A stretch of 10,157 nucleotides of DNA from Acanthaster planci (lineage: Eukaryota; Echinodermata; Asteroidea; Valvatida; Acanthasteridae): positions 4,266 to 14,422 of the forward strand of contig NW_019091908.1 of assembly GCF_001949145.1 (NCBI RefSeq). The letters run 5' to 3'. Within the stretch, counting starts at the first letter, position 1; each line of letters starts with the position of its first letter. The translations under genes and the position numbers were made by a program. Positions 1 through 9,476 of the stretch are shown one piece after another. The notes under the pieces are model-generated. The model did no database searches. It was not told the origin of the DNA and saw only the letters and a list, made by a program, of their open reading frames with translations.

Positions 1-141
1 GAGTACAAGTATAGCGCAGACGAAGCAAGAATTCTGTAAAAATATCAGGCAGTTGGACAAGAACTTGCAATTCCTTTGGCATATATTTCCCTAACTACTG
101 CAAATATGGATATGAAACTGAAAGGAATGGATAGAAGAACG
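1..141. repeat. Partial monomer at left edge
   Basis: This is the last 60% or so of a monomer, beginning inside the 'gatgagtacaag' segment. It aligns without gaps to 698-838, one trimer period downstream, including the stop-generating 'gaattctgtaaaaat' variant. The array therefore continues to the left of the window. Confidence 0.9.
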
Positions 142-374
142 TGTGGCCTTTCAGTTGACACCACGATTGCAAGATTTAGATAATTCTCAGACCTTTTATG
201 CTCGATTATATGAAGCATTCTCTGCATGGGATGAGTACAAGTATAGCCCAAACGAAGCCAGAATTCTGTAAAAAATATCATGTAGTTGGACAAGAACTTG
301 CAATTCCTTTGGCATATATTTCCCTAACTACTGCAAATATGGATATGAAACTGAAATGAATGGAAAGGGGAACA

Positions 375-1071
375 TGTGGCCTTTCAGAGGACACCACGAT
401 TGCAAGATTTAGATAATTTTCAGACCTTTGATGCTCGAATATATGAAGCATTCTCTGCGCAGAATGAGGACTGGTATAGCGCAGACGAAGCCAGAATTCC
501 GGAAAAATATCAGGCAGTTGGACAAGAAATCGCAATTCCTTTGGCATATATTTCCCTCACTACTGAAAATATGGATATGAAAATTATATGAATGGATAGA
601 GGAACATGTGGTCTTTCAGAGGGCACCAAGATTGCAAGATTTAGATAATTCGCAGACGTTTTAAGCTCGATTATATGAAGCATTCTCTGCGTGGGATGAG
701 TACAAGTATAGCGCAGACGAAGCAAGAATTCTGTAAAAATATCAGGCAGTCAGACAAAAACTTGCAATTTCTTTGGCATATATTTCCCTCACTACTGAAA
801 ATATAGATATGAAACTTAAATGAATGGATAAAAGAACATGTGGCCTTTCAGTTGACACCACGATTGCAAGATTTAGATAATTCTCAGACCTTTTATGCTC
901 GATTATATGAAGCATTCTCTGCATGGGATGAGTACAAGTATAGCGCAGACGAAGCCAGAATTCTGTAAAAAATATCATGTAGTTGGACAAGAACTTGCAA
1001 TTCCTTTGGCATATATTTTCCTAACTACTGCAAATATGGATATGAAACTTATATGAATGGATAGAGGAACA
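375..1071. repeat. Trimer copy 1 (A', B', C')
   Basis: Monomers start at 375, 607 and 839. The A' monomer has 'ctcgaatata' and 'ggactgg' like type A, but keeps the ordinary 'cctttcag' start and a Q-type middle ('aaaaatatcaggcag'). The full A cassette ('ttgatgagg' and 'ggacgcag') therefore appears only from 1072 onward. The C' monomer at 839 is almost the same as the one at 142, including 'gaattctgtaaaaaatatc' and 'atgtagttggac'. Confidence 0.75.
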
Positions 1072-1767
1072 TGTGGCCTTGATGAGGACACCAAGATTTC
1101 CAGATTTAGATAATTCTCAGATCTTTTATGCTCGAATATACGAAGCATTCTCTGCGCGGGATAAGGACTGGTATAGCGCAGGCGAAGCCAGAATTCCGAA
1201 AAAAAGGACGCAGTTGGAAAAGAACTCGCAATTCCTTTGGCAGCTATTTCCCTAACTACTCCAAATATGGATAGGAAACTTATATGAATGGATAGGGGAA
1301 CGTGTGGCCTTTCAGATGACACAACGATTGCAAGATTTAGATAATTTTAAGACCTTTTATGCTCGATTATATGAAGCATTCTCTGCGTGGGTTAAGGACC
1401 AGTATAACGCAGACGAAGCCAGAATTCCACAAAAATATCAAACAGTCAGACAAGAACTGCCAATTCCTTGGGCAGATATTTCCCTAACTACAGCAAATAT
1501 AGATATGAAACTTAAATGAATGGATAGAGGAACATGTGGCCTTTCAGATGACACCACGATTGCAAGATTTTAGATAATTTTCAGACCTTTGATACTCGAT
1601 TATATGAAGCATTCTCTGCGTGGGATAAGGACCAGTATAGCGCAGACGAAGCCAGAATTCCGTAAAAATATCAAGCAGTTGGACAAGAACTTGCAATTCC
1701 TTTGGCATATATTTCCCTAACTACTCCAAATATGGATATGAAACTTATATGAATGGAAAGGGGAACA
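1072..1767. repeat. Trimer copy 2 (A, B, C)
   Basis: A starts at 1072, B at 1303 and C at 1535, total 696 bp. The A monomer and the A monomer at 2992 differ at 5 positions out of 231 by eye count. B carries 'gttaaggaccagtataacg', a variant otherwise seen only near 5160 in the second domain, which hints at past exchange between the domains. Confidence 0.85.
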
Positions 1768-2465
1768 TTTGGCCTTGATGAGGACACCAAGATTTCCAGA
1801 TTTAGATAATTCTCAGACCTTTTATACTCGAATATACGAAGCATTTTCTGCGCAGGATAAGGACCGGTATAGCGCCGGCGAAGCCAGAATTCCGAAAAAA
1901 AAGGACGCAGTTGGAAAAGAACTCGCAATTCCTTTGGCACCTATTTCCCTAACTACTCCAAATATGGATAGGAAACTTATATGAATGGATAGGGGAACGT
2001 GTGGCCTTTCAGATGACACAACGATTGCAAGATGTAGATAATTTTAAGACCTTTTATGCTCGATTATATGAAGCATTCTCTGCGTGGGATGAGTACCAGT
2101 ATAGCGCAGACGAAGCCAGAATTCCGCAAAAATATCAAACAGTCAGACAAGAACTGCCAATTACTTCGGCAGATATTTCCCTAACTACAGCAAATATAGA
2201 TATGAAACTTAAATGAATGGATAGAGGAACATGTGGCCTTTCAGATGACACCACGATTGCAAGATTTTAGATAATTTTCAGACCTTTGATGCTCGATTAT
2301 ATGAAGCATTCTCTGCATGGGATGAGTACAAGTATAGCCCAGACGAAGCCAGAATTCTGTAAAAAATATCATGTAGTTGGACAAGAACTTGCAATTCCTT
2401 TGGCATATATTTCCCTAACTACTGTAAATATGGATATGAAACTTATATGAATGCATAGGGGAACA
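1768..2465. repeat. Trimer copy 3 (A, B, C)
   Basis: A starts at 1768, B at 2000 and C at 2232, total 698 bp. The boundary motif of A reads 'atttggcc' instead of 'atgtggcc'. The B monomer differs from the B monomer at 3223 at only 5 of 232 positions, although five monomers lie between their starts. C has the 'gaattctgtaaaaaatatc' ending of the monomers at 142 and 839, joined to a type C front. Confidence 0.85.
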
Positions 2466-2991
2466 TTTGGCCTTGATGAGGACACCAAGATTTCCAGATT
2501 TAGATAATTCTCAGACCTTTTATACTCGATTATACGAAGCATTCTATGCGCGGGATAGCGCAGGCGAAGCCAGAATTCCGAAAAAAAGGACGCAGTTGGA
2601 AAAGAACTCGCAATTCCTATACACCGGTATAGCGCAGGCGAAGCCAGAATTCCGAAAAAAAGGACGCAGTTGGAAAAGAACTCGCAATTCCTTTGGCAGC
2701 TAATTCCCTAACTACTCCAAATATGGATATGAAACGTATATGAATGGATAGAGGAACATGTGGCCTTTCAGAGGACACCACGATTGCAAGATTTTAGATA
2801 ATTTTCAGACCTTTGATGCTCGATTATATGAAGCATTCTCTGCGTGGGATAAGGACCAGTATAGCGCAAACGAAGCCAGAATTCCTCAAAAATATCAAAC
2901 AGTCAGAGAAGAACTGGCAATTCCTTTGGCAGATATTTCCCTAACTACTCCAAATATGGATATGAAACTTATATGAATGCATAGGGGAACA
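2466..2991. repeat. Trimer copy 4, defective: expanded A monomer, B missing
   Basis: Only two monomers are present: a type A of 293 bp (2466-2758) and a type C-like monomer of 233 bp (2759-2991) with the 'cagaggacacc' start. The B monomer expected between them is absent, consistent with unequal exchange between trimers. The next trimer begins cleanly at 2992. Confidence 0.8.
2555..2692. repeat. Perfect 64-bp internal direct duplication inside one A monomer
   Basis: Bases 2555-2618 and 2629-2692 are identical over 64 bp at an offset of 74. Each copy holds 'atagcgcaggcgaagcc', the EcoRI site, a run of seven A after 'ccg', 'ggacgcagttggaaaag' and 'aactcgcaattcct'. The 10-bp joint (2619-2628) contains 'accggt', which belongs to the normal monomer left of the second copy, plus 'atac', which the monomer does not explain. 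The first copy lacks the 12 bp between 'cggg' and 'atagcg'. The arithmetic closes exactly: 231 + 74 - 12 = 293. Perfect identity suggests a recent event. Confidence 0.93.
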
Positions 2992-3919
2992 TGTGGCCTT
3001 GATGAGGACACCAAGATTTCCAGATTTAGATAATTCTCAGACCTCTTATGCTCGAATATACGAAGCATTCTATGCGCGGGATAAGGACCGGTATAGCGCA
3101 GGCGAAGCCAGAATTCCGAAAAAAAGGACGCAGTTGGAAAAGAACTCGCAATTCCTTTGGCAGCTATTTCCCTACCTACTCCAAATATGGATAGGAAACT
3201 TATATGAATGGATAGGGGAACGTGTGGCCTTTCAGATGACACAACGATTGCAAGATTTAGATAATTTTAAGACCTTTAATGCTCGATTATATGAAGCATT
3301 CTCTGCGTGGGATGAGTACCAGTATAGGGCAGACGAAGCCAGAATTCCGCAAAAATATCAAACAGTCAGACAAGAACTGCCAATTACTTTGGCAGATATT
3401 TCCCTAACTACAGCAAACATAGATATGAAACTTAAATGAATGGATAGAGGAACATGTGGCCTTTCAGATGACACCACGATTGCAAGATTTTAGATAATTT
3501 TCAGACCTTTGATGCTCGATTATATGAAGCATTCTCTGCTTGGGATAAGGACCAGTATAGCGCAGACGAAGCCAGAATTCCGAAAAAAAGGACGCAGTTG
3601 GAAAAGAACTGGCAATTCCTTTGGCAGCTATTTCCCTACCTACTCCAAATATGGATAGAAAACTTATATGAATGGATAGGGGAACGTGTGGCCTTTCAAA
3701 TGACACAACGATTGCAAGATTTTAGATAATTTTCAGACCTTTGATGGTCGATTATATGAAGCATTCTCTGCGTGGGATAAGGACCAGTATAGCGCAGACG
3801 AAGCCAGAATTTTGTAAAAATATCAGGCAGTTGGACAAGAACTTGCAATTCCTTTGGCATATATTTCCCTAACTACTCCAAATATGGATATGAAACTTAT
3901 ATGAATGGAAAGGGGAACA
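2992..3919. repeat. Trimer copy 5 plus extra hybrid monomer (A, B, C/A, B/C)
   Basis: A starts at 2992, B at 3223, a C/A mosaic at 3455 and a B/C mosaic at 3687. The 3455 monomer begins as type C ('gattttagataattttcag', 'ctttgatgctc') but switches after the EcoRI site to the A cassette ('ccgaaaaaaaggacgcag', 'ctacctactcc'). The 3687 monomer begins with B marks ('gacacaacg') and continues as C ('gattttag'). This is the pattern expected from unequal crossing over or gene conversion in register. Confidence 0.8.
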
Positions 3920-4612
3920 TTTGGCCTTGATAAGGACACCAAGATTTCCAGATTTACATAATTCTCAGACCTTTTATACTCGAATATTCGAAGCATTTTC
4001 TGCGCGGGATAAGGACCGGTATAGCGCAGGCGAAGCCATAATTCCGAAAAAAGGACGCAGTTGGAAAAGAACTCGCAATTCCTTTGGCAGCTATTTCCCT
4101 ACCTACTCCAAATATGGATAGGAAACTTATATGAATGGATAGGGGAACGTGTGGCCTTTCAGATGACACAACGATTGCCAGATTTAGATAAATCTTAGAC
4201 CTTTTATGCTCGATAATATGAAGCATTCTCTGCGTGGGATGAGTACCAGTATAGCGCAGACGAAGCCAGAATTCCGCACAAATATCAAACAGTCAGACAA
4301 GAACTGGCAATTCCTTTGGCAGATATTTCCTTAACTACTGCAAATATGGATATGAAACTTATATGAATGGATAGAGGAACATGTGGCCTTTCAGATGACA
4401 CCACGATTGCCAGATTTAGATAAATCTTAGACTTTTTATGCTCGATAATATGAAGCAGTCTCTGCGTGGGATGAGGACGGGTATAGCGCAGGCGAAGCCA
4501 GAATTCCGAAAAAAAGGACGCAGTTGGAAAAGAATTCGCAATTCCGTTGGCAGCTATTTCCGTAACTACTGCAAATATGGATATGAAACTTATATGAATG
4601 GATAGGGGATCA
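3920..4612. repeat. Transition segment: last A monomer, then hybrids
   Basis: The last clear A monomer (3920-4149) has 'ttgataagg' and a shortened A-run. The monomer at 4150 starts like B ('gacacaacg') but reads 'gattgccag' and 'gataaatcttagacc', marks absent upstream. The 4382 monomer shares that front and ends with the A cassette ('ggacgcagttggaaaag'). This is where the three-monomer order is lost. Confidence 0.7.
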
Positions 4613-5306
4613 TGTGGCCTTTCAGATCACACCAACATTGCAAGATTAAATAATTCTCAGACCTTTGATGCTCGATTAAATGAAGCATTCTCTGCGTGGG
4701 ATAAGGACCAGTATAGCGCAGACGAAGCCAGAATTCCGCAAAAATATCAAACGGTCGGAAAAGAACTGGCAATTCCTTAGGCAGATATTTCCCTAACTAC
4801 AGCAAATATGGATATGAAACTTATATGAATGGATAGAGGAACATGTGGCCTTTCAGATGACACCACGATTGCCAGATTTAGATAATTCTCAGACTTTTTA
4901 TGCTCGATTATAGGAAGCATTCTCTGCGTAAGATGAGTACCAGTATAGCGCAGAGGAAGCCAGAATTCTGCAAAAATATCAGGCAGTTGGACGAGAACTT
5001 GCAATTCCTTTGGCATTTCCTTCCCTAACTACTGCAAATATGGATATGAAACTTATATGAATGGATAGAAGAACATATGGCCTGTCAGATGACACCAAGA
5101 TTGCCAGATTTAGATAATTTTAGACTTTTTATGCTCGAATATATGAAGTATTCTCTGCGTGCGTTAAGGACCAGTATAACGCAGACGAAGCCAGAATTCC
5201 ACAAAAATATCAAACAGTAAGACAAGAACTGCCAATTCCTTTTGACGATATTTCCCTAACTACTGCGAATATGGATATGAAACTTATATGAATGGACAGG
5301 GAAACA

Positions 5307-7161
5307 TGTGGCCTGTCAGATGACCGCAAGATTGCCAGAGTTAGATAATTCTCAGACCTTTTATGCTCGATTATATGAAGCAGTCTCTGCTTGGGATCAT
5401 GACCAGTATAGCGCAGACAAAATCAGAATTCTGCAAAAATATCAAACAGTCAGACAAGAACTTGCACTTCCTTTGGCCGATATTTCCCTAACTACTGCAA
5501 ATATGGATATGAAACTTATATAAATGGACAGGAAAACATTTGCCCTTTCAGATGACACCAAGATTGCCAGGTTTAGATAAATCTCGGACCTTTTATGCTC
5601 GATTATAGGAAGCCTTCTCTTCGCGGGATAAGGACCGGTATAGCATAGAGGAAGCCAGAATTCCGCAAAAATATCAAACAGTCAGGCAAGAACATATATT
5701 TCCCTAACTACTGCAAATATGGATATGAAACTTTTATAAATGGACAGGGAAACATGTGGCCTTTCAGATGACACCAAGATTGCCAGATTTAGATAATTGT
5801 CGGACCTCTTATGGTCGACTACATGAAGCATTCTCTGCGTGGGATAAGGACCGGTATGTTGCAGACGAAGCAAGAATTCCGCAAAAAAAAAGAGGCAGTT
5901 GAAAAAGAACTCGAACATAATTTGGCAGCTATTTCCCTAACTACTGCAAATATGGATAAGAAACTTATATGAATGGGCAGGGAAACATGTGGCCTTTCAG
6001 ATCACACCAAGATTGCCAGATTTAGATAATTTCAGACCTCTTATGCTCGATTATATGAAGCAGTCTCTGCGTGGGATAAGGACCAGTACAGCGCAGACGA
6101 AGCCAGAATTCCGCAAAAATATCAGGCAAGTGGACACGAACTTGCATTTCCTTTTGACGATATTTCCCTAACTACTGCGAATATGGATATGAAACTTATA
6201 TGAATGAACAGAAAAACATTTGGCCTGTCAGATGACACCCAGAATGCCAGAATTTAGATAATTTTTAGACCTTTTATGCTCGAATATATGAAGTATTCTC
6301 TGCGTTGGATGAGGACCGGTATATTGCAGACGAAGCCAGAATTCCGCAAAAATATCAGGCAGTTGGAAAAGAACTCTAACTTAATTTGCACATATTTCCC
6401 TAACTACTCCAAATATGGATATGAAACTTATATGAATGGACAGCAAAACATGTGGCCTTTCGGATGACACCAGGATTGCCAGATTTAGATAATTCTCGGA
6501 CCTTTTAGGCTCGATTATTTGAAGCATTCTCTACGTGGGATTAGGACCGGTATATCGCACACGAAGCCAGAATTCCGCCACAAAAAGGGAGCCCGTTGGA
6601 AAAGAACTCGCACTTCCTTTTGCAGATATTTCCCTGACTACTGCAAATATGGATATGAAACTTATACAAATAGATAGACTAACATGTGGCGTTTCAGATG
6701 ACACCAGGACTGCCAGATTTAGATACTTCTCAGACTTTTATGCTCGATTATATGAAGCATTCTCTGCGTGGGATTAGGACTGGTATATCGCACACGAAGC
6801 CAGAATTCCGCAAAAAAGGAGGCAGTTGGAAAAGAACTTGCACTTCCTTTGGCAGCTTTTTCCCTAACTACTGCAAATATGGATATGAAACTTATACGAA
6901 TAGATAGGGGAACATGTGGCCTTTCAGATGACAGCAAGATTGGAAGATTTAGATAATTCGTAGACCTTTTATGCTCGGTTTTTTGAAGCATTCTCTGCAT
7001 AGGATCAGGACCGGTATGGCACAGACGAAGCCAGAATTCCGAAAAATATCAGGCAATTGGACAGAAACGTCCATTTCCTTTGGAAGATATTTCCCTAACT
7101 ACTGCAAATGTGGATATGAAACTTATATGAGGGGACAGCAAACATGTGGCCTTTCAGATGA
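5307..7161. repeat. Partial, degraded copy of the ten-monomer repeat
   Basis: Monomers start at 5307, 5539, 5755, 5988, 6219, 6451, 6685 and 6915. Relative to the block at 7163-9476 the order is the same, but the cycle is entered at a different point. The monomer at 5755 appears to stand for the 8313-8773 section: its middle resembles 8544 ('cgactacatgaagc') and its end resembles 8773 ('gataagaaactt', 'ggcaggg'). The 6219 monomer, with 'gaagtattctctgcg', has no full partner in the other copy. The segment stops at the undetermined base 7162. Confidence 0.65.
5539..5754. repeat. Monomer with 16-bp deletion
   Basis: This monomer is 216 bp. Compared with its partner at 8080, it jumps from 'caggcaagaac' directly to 'atatatttccc' near 5693, losing the 16 bases that normally carry 'tcgcacttcc' and 'tttggc'. 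The rest of the monomer aligns normally. The 'catatattt' flank is the form common in domain 1, so the template may have been a mosaic. Confidence 0.85.
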
Positions 7162-7634
7162 NCGTTTCAGGTGACACCAGGACTGCCAGATTTAGATACT
7201 TCTCAGACTTTTATGCTCGATTATATGAAGCATTCTCTGCGTGGGATTAGGACCAGTATATTGCACACGAAGCCAGAATTCCGCAAAAAAGGAGGCAGTT
7301 GGAAAAGAACTCGCACTTCCTTTGGCAGTTATTTCCCTAACTACTGCAAATATGGATATGAAACTTATACGAATAGATAGGGGAACATGTGGCCTTTCAG
7401 ATGACAGCAAGATTGGAAGATTTAGATAATTTGTAAACCTTTTATGCTCGGTTTTTTGAAGCATTCTCTGCATAGGATCAGGACCGGTATGGCACAGACG
7501 AAGCCAGAATTCCGAAAAATATCAGGCAATTGGACAAAAACTTCCATTTCCTTTGGAAGATATTTCCCTAACTACTGCAAATGTTGATATGAAACTTATA
7601 TGAGTTGACAGCAAACATGTGACCTTACAGATGA
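6690..7634. repeat. Tandem 473-bp duplication (two monomers), copies at 6690-7161 and 7163-7634
   Basis: The segments 6690-7161 and 7163-7634 align without gaps at a constant offset of 473. I count about 16 mismatches in 472 positions (about 96.6% identity). Shared rare marks include 'ggcgtttcag' or its truncated form, 'agatacttctcagac', 'gattaggacc', 'gattggaagatttag', 'gctcggttttttgaagc' and 'gcataggatcagg'. The copies meet at the undetermined base 7162, where 13 bp more than two whole monomers is present, so the join is out of phase with the array. Confidence 0.9.
7162..7162. other. Undetermined base at a phase break (probable assembly join)
   Basis: A single N lies between 'cctttcagatga' and 'cgtttcaggtgacacc'. 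Both flanks represent the same part of the monomer, so about 13 bp is repeated across the join and the boundary spacing rises to 243. This looks like two sequence ends abutted without merging their overlap. Confidence 0.8.
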
Positions 7635-9476
7635 CACCAAGATTGCCAGATTTAGATAATTCTCAGACCTTTTCGGCTCGATTATATGGAGCAATCTATG
7701 CACGGGAAAAGGACCGGTATAGCGCAGACGAAGCCAGAATTCCGCAAAAAAGGAGGCAGTTGGAAAAGAACTCGCATTTTCTTTGGTAGCTATTTCCCTA
7801 ACTACTGTAAATATGGATATGAAGATTATATGAATGGATAGAGGAACATATGGCCTTTCTGATGACACCAAGATCGCCAGATTTAGATAATTCTCAGACC
7901 TCTTATGCTCGTTTATATGAAGCAGTCTCTGCGTGGGATGAGGACCAGTACAGCGCAGACGAAGCCAGAATTCCAAAAAATATCAAATTATCAGACAAGA
8001 ACTTGCACTTCCTTTGGCCGATATTTCCCTAACTACTGCAAATATGGATATGAAACTTATACAAATGGACAGGAAAACATGTGGCCTTTCAGATGACACC
8101 AAGATTGCCACGTTTAGATAAATTCTCGGACCTTTTATGCTCGATTATAGGAAGCCTTCTCTTCGCGGGATAAGGACCGGTATAGCATAGACGAAGCCAA
8201 AATTCTGCAAAAATATCAAACAGTCAGGCAAGAACTCGCACTTCCTTTGGCAGATATTTCCCTAACTACTGCAAATATGGATATGAAACTTATATGAATG
8301 TATAGAAGAACATGTGGCCTTTTAGATGACACCCAGATTGCCAAAATTAGATAATTCTTAGACCTTTTATGCTCGAATATATGAAGCATTCTCTGCGTGG
8401 GATAAGGACCGGTATATTGGAGACGAAGCCAGAATTCCGCAAAAAAAGAGGCAGTTGGAAAAGAACTCGCACTTCCTTTGGCAGATATTTCCCTAACTAC
8501 TGCAAATATGGATATGAAACTTATATATATGGACAGGGAAACATGTGGCCTTTCAGATGACACCAACATTGCCAGATTTAGATAAATCTCAGACCTCTTA
8601 TGCTCGATTACATGAAGCATTCTGCCTGGGATAAGGACCGGTATATTGCAGACGAAGCCAGAATTCCACAAAAAAAGAGGCATTTGGAAAAGAACTAGAA
8701 CTTAGTTTGGCAGCTATTTCCCTAACTACTGCAAATATGGATATGAAACTTATATGAATGGATAGAAGAACATATGGCCTGTCAGATGACACCAAGATTG
8801 CCAGATTTAGATAATTTTTAGATGTTTTATGCTCGAATATATGAAGCATTCTCTGCGTGGGATAAGGACCGGTATATTGCAGACAAAGCCAGAATTCCAC
8901 AAAAAAAAAGAGGCAGTTGGGAAAGAACTCGAAAATAATTTAGCATCTATTTCCCTAACTACTGCAAATGTGGATAAGAAACTTCTATGACTAGGCAGGG
9001 AAACATGTGGCCTTTCAGATCACACCAAGATTGCCAGATTTAGATAATTCTCAGACCTCTTATGCTCGATTATATGAAGCAGTCTCTGCGTGGGACGAGT
9101 ACCAGTACAGCGCAGACGAAGCGAGAATTCCGCAAAAATTTCAGGCAAGTGGACACGAACTTGCATTTCCTTTTGACGATATTTTCCTAACTACTGCGAA
9201 TATGGATATGAAACTTATATGAATGGACAGGGAAACATGTGGCCTGTCAGATGACACCACGATATCCAGATTTAGATAATTCTCGGACCTTTTAGGCTCG
9301 ATTATTTGAAGCATTCTCTACGTGGGATTAGGACCGGTATATTGCACACGAAGCCAGAATTCCGCCACAAAAAAGGAGGCCGTTGGAAAAGAACTCGCAC
9401 TTCCTTTGGCAGATTTTTCCCTGACTACTGCAAATATGGATATGAAACTTATACAAATAGATAGATGAACATGTGG
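7163..9476. repeat. Ten-monomer higher-order unit, 2314 bp, bounded by N on both sides
   Basis: Ten monomers start at about 7158 (virtual, truncated at 7163), 7388, 7618, 7849, 8080, 8313, 8544, 8773, 9006 and 9238, averaging 231.4 bp. The right end stops at 'aacatgtgg' (9476) and the left end starts with 'cgtttcag' (7163). Joining the two would restore 'tgtggcgtttcag', a variant seen uninterrupted at 6685-6696 after a closely matching monomer (6451-6684). The block therefore closes on itself in phase and spans exactly one cycle. Confidence 0.75.
8544..8772. repeat. Shortest ordinary monomer, 229 bp
   Basis: The sequence reads 'gcattctgcctggg' where the array norm is 'gcattctctgcgtggg', a 2-bp loss in a CT-repeat context that probably reflects slippage. 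It shares 'gattacatgaagc' with 5755 and has the K-type middle ('cacaaaaaaagaggc'). Confidence 0.75.

Larger units (their letters stand above)
1..4149. repeat. Domain 1: three-monomer higher-order repeat, period about 697 bp
   Basis: Diagnostic variants recur every third monomer. Type A monomers start at 375 (precursor-like), 1072, 1768, 2466, 2992 and 3920. They share 'ctcgaatata', and all but 375 share the 'ttgatgagg' or 'ttgataagg' start and 'ccgaaaaaa' plus 'ggacgcag'. Type B monomers start at 607 (precursor-like), 1303, 2000 and 3223, with 'acaacgattgc', 'gataattttaagacc' and 'cttaaatgaatgg'. Type C monomers start at 142, 839, 1535, 2232, 2759 and 3455. The 142 and 839 monomers share 'cagttgacacc' at an offset of 697, and the partial monomer at 1 matches 698 at the same offset. 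The order breaks twice: B is missing after 2466, and an extra B/C hybrid sits at 3687. Monomers of the same type in different trimers resemble each other more than their neighbours do, which defines a higher-order repeat. Confidence 0.85.

Noticed and set aside
88-110. Telomere-like CCCTAA in each monomer
   Set aside because: It occurs once per monomer within 'tccctaactactg' and is never in tandem, so it is not a telomeric repeat.
897-915. Pol III B-box-like 'gctcgattat', suggesting a tRNA- or SINE-derived monomer
   Set aside because: Only the TCGA core matches. The GGTTC part is absent, there is no paired A box or T-run terminator at a sensible distance, and no tRNA fold is apparent. 5S rRNA motifs are also absent.
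1287-1317. Splice-like signals: 'ctaac' branch-type motif followed by 'cctttcag', suggesting repeated exons
   Set aside because: The motif spacing and a possible 'ggtatag' donor give an 86-base exon that does not preserve frame, and many copies lack the donor (accagt, actggt). Chance resemblance is more likely.
2993-3439. 148-codon open frame on the plus strand across two monomers
   Set aside because: It starts at a non-ATG codon and links an A and a B monomer whose 231-bp spacing happens to be a multiple of three. Other A-B pairs are closed by stops.
6690-7634. Transposon or insertion sequence at the N-flanked block
   Set aside because: There are no terminal inverted repeats, target-site duplications, poly-A tail or transposase-like frame. 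Everything in the block aligns to the ordinary monomer.
8216-8683. Longest open frame, 155 codons on the minus strand
   Set aside because: It spans two monomers and is the antisense of the satellite. It survives only because the local monomer lengths (233 and 231) keep the frame open, and equivalent frames elsewhere are interrupted. No domain or codon bias is visible.
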